In this document: one piece after another, positions 30,673 through 32,297 of the stretch
How positions within the stretch are numbered: the stretch's first letter is position 1
How the letters are laid out: each line of letters opens with the position of its first letter
NCBI RefSeq assembly: GCF_023684405.1
Contig: NZ_JAGSOI010000027.1
Span: forward strand, 1 to 32,297
DNA from: Methanococcoides seepicolus
GTDB lineage: Archaea > Halobacteriota > Methanosarcinia > Methanosarcinales > Methanosarcinaceae
Direction of reading: 5' to 3'
Length of the DNA: 32,297 nucleotides
Notes under the pieces: model-generated
The model's database searches: none
Seen by the model: only the letters and a program-made list of their open reading frames with translations
Told to the model about the DNA's origin: nothing
Program-made: the position numbers and the translations under genes

Positions 30673-32040
30673 TCATTTTTTCTCAGTGTAGCCATTACCT
30701 TCAAGGAATTTACCACGGCCCTTCTCGGCAATTAGCTCCCCATCCCAGATGACCTCGCCTTTTGAAATGGTCATATTCGGAAATATTGCATCCATGTTCT
30801 CAAATGGGGTCCATCCGGCTTTACTGTGAAGTTTGTCTGCTTTTATGGGGGCAGCTGTATGTGTATCCACAATGATCAGATCAGCATCATACCCTTCAGC
30901 AAATACGCCCTTTGAATGCTTTGTATCAAGACCAAAGATACGAGCAGGGTTTCGGCTTGTTACCTCGATCATCCTGCCAATTGGAAGCAGGTTCTTCTTG
31001 ACGGCCATGAGCATAAGTGGCATAAGTGTCTCCACACCTGGCACACCGGAGGGTGCACTTCTGATATCAAGGTCCTTATCAAATTCGGAATGCGGTGCAT
31101 GATCGGAAGCTATCGCATTTACAGTACCATCATTTACGGCATTCATCAGCGCTTTTACGTTCCTGCGATCACGCAGTGGGGGGTTCATCTTCCCGAAAGT
31201 ACCAAGCCTGTCCCAGTCCCTTGTCGAAAGGAAAAGGTGGTGTGGTGCCGTCTCACAGGTGACTTTGCTCTCACGTCCTTCATTTTTGGCCACATATGCC
31301 TCTTTGCGTATCAGACCCAATGCATCAAGTGTACTGATGTGACAAAAGTGTGACCTTGTCCCCTTTTCTGCGATGGTCTCAAGCGCATTCTGGACAGCAA
31401 TTCCCTCACACAGATTCGAGCGTATCCTGGAATGTGAATTAGGAGAATGATCATGTTTTAACAATTTCTCATTCTCAAGGCGGATGTTCTCATCCTCTGC
31501 ATGGATACAGGCGACAGCATCAAGTTCCTTGATTATCCCAAGAGCTTCCGAAAAGTCCTCTTCATTTATATTTAGCCCGCCTGTGGACTCGGCCATGAAT
31601 ATCTCACCAAACGATGTGACTCCCAATTCCCAGAGAAGGGAAAGTGACTCAAGGTTCTTTGTTACACCGCCATTGATACCGAAATCAATTACCGATTTGC
31701 GGTTTGCAAGTTTAAGTTTTTCATTGAATGATGACTTGCTGATAGTAGGTGGAATGGTGTTCGGATGCTCGATAACAGTAGTAGTACCACCAGCAGCCGC
31801 TGAACATGACCCTGTGTACCAATCCTCTTTCTTTACCATCCCCGGTTCCCTGAAATGCACATGTACATCGATGCCAGCAGGAATAGTCAATGCTCCCTTT
31901 GCATCGATAAGGAGATCAGGGTCTGCTGAAGTGATATTCTTTGCTATCCGTTGGATCTTTCCGTCATTGATCTGAATTTCACCGGGCTGCAGAATATTGT
32001 TGTAGAAGACCTTTGTGTTTGTGATGAGGATATCGGTCAT
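30673..32040 (-). CDS. pyrC: Dihydroorotase
   Basis: A 455-residue amidohydrolase of the class I dihydroorotase type, third step of pyrimidine synthesis (carbamoyl-aspartate to dihydroorotate). DVHVHFREPG (His60, His62, Arg64) gives the first metal and substrate ligands. GGTTTVIEHPNT, the AC-HAEDE segment, FCHISTLDAL and CETAPHHL provide further His ligands, and IASDHAPH the catalytic Asp. MNPPLRDRRN and SAPSGVPGVETLMPL are typical substrate loops. GGAGAT 8 bases upstream supports the ATG at 32040, with TTATATTTTA further up as possible box A. Other cyclic amidohydrolases (allantoinase, hydantoinase) are less likely given these motifs. Confidence 0.93.
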   Translation of the reverse strand: MTDILITNTKVFYNNILQPGEIQINDGKIQRIAKNITSADPDLLIDAKGALTIPAGIDVHVHFREPGMVKKEDWYTGSCSAAAGGTTTVIEHPNTIPPTISKSSFNEKLKLANRKSVIDFGINGGVTKNLESLSLLWELGVTSFGEIFMAESTGGLNINEEDFSEALGIIKELDAVACIHAEDENIRLENEKLLKHDHSPNSHSRIRSNLCEGIAVQNALETIAEKGTRSHFCHISTLDALGLIRKEAYVAKNEGRESKVTCETAPHHLFLSTRDWDRLGTFGKMNPPLRDRRNVKALMNAVNDGTVNAIASDHAPHSEFDKDLDIRSAPSGVPGVETLMPLMLMAVKKNLLPIGRMIEVTSRNPARIFGLDTKHSKGVFAEGYDADLIIVDTHTAAPIKADKLHSKAGWTPFENMDAIFPNMTISKGEVIWDGELIAEKGRGKFLEGNGYTEKK

Positions 32041-32297
32041 GGTTTTGGATCTCCGATGTTAGTTTGGATAAAATATAATGTGTGAAAAGATATCTGAATT
32101 TAGATGTTTATGCGTTATAAGATTGTCCATTTTTGATGAAGGCATCCAATTGATCATATATTAATAATTCGTAACTATTCAGCCATCCTCACGTTTTTGA
32201 TATAAACTTAGAATACTCAACACAATTCCATCAGTGCTTGATATTGATTTTACCAAAAAACAATATACTATGCCTCTATTTTAGTCACTCCCTGAAA

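Overview
The window reads as a chromosomal segment of a methanogenic archaeon of the Methanosarcinaceae (Methanolobus, Methanococcoides or Methanosarcina-like). The evidence is archaeal TATA-type promoters with short or absent leaders, a giant surface protein with an S-layer duplication domain, NosD-type beta-helix and PGF-CTERM tail, a THEP1-type NTPase, a KaiC-like ATPase, IorAB, and a transposase remnant resembling the IS1634 family of Methanosarcina. Base composition is moderately AT-rich. TAG stops are nearly absent, as expected where UAG can encode pyrrolysine. The genus is an inference.

Left part (1-6.5 kb): the tail of a membrane protein gene, an O-methyltransferase/cupin pair with a terminator, then a leftward four-gene operon: LicC/PntC-like cytidylyltransferase, class I/II PLP enzyme, CDP-alcohol phosphatidyltransferase and ATP-grasp ligase. 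Together these look like a de novo route to an amino-containing phospholipid headgroup (Kennedy-type chemistry in an archaeon). The operon lies between two copies of a short sequence, one of which is the start of a degraded transposase. The cytidylyltransferase ends in the only TAG stop among the intact genes, and an 80-codon open frame follows it.

6.5-9.0 kb: a Mg2+/divalent cation module of two adjacent single-domain MgtE-like proteins and a duplicated PhoU/RCK_C regulator. 9.0-13.0 kb: a long intergenic region with a tRNA-like relic, direct repeats and a cluster of ATGCAAC/GTTGCAT motifs, followed by the 1134-residue surface protein.

13.0-17.8 kb is an accessory stretch of gene decay: an unrecognised broken gene, an isochorismatase-like gene with a lost start and an in-frame TGA, the tail of a DUF4386 protein next to an intact paralogue, and the tail of a pirin. 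Intact genes among them include a VOC protein, a small alpha-beta barrel-like protein, an AhpD-like protein and THEP1 NTPase. 17.8-22.9 kb holds mostly membrane or secreted proteins: CPBP protease, 2TM protein, a polytopic unknown, acyltransferase 3 and a secreted unknown.

22.9-28.8 kb is an aryl-acid module: a sodium:solute symporter with a 29-residue membrane peptide, divergent from iorA-iorB-phenylacetate-CoA ligase. By analogy with methanogens that salvage aryl acetates, it may import aryl acids, activate them and reductively carboxylate them to aromatic amino acid precursors, or run in the oxidative direction. The right end carries DUF1614, a KaiC-like ATPase with a ribbon-helix-helix-like N-terminus, and dihydroorotase (pyrC).
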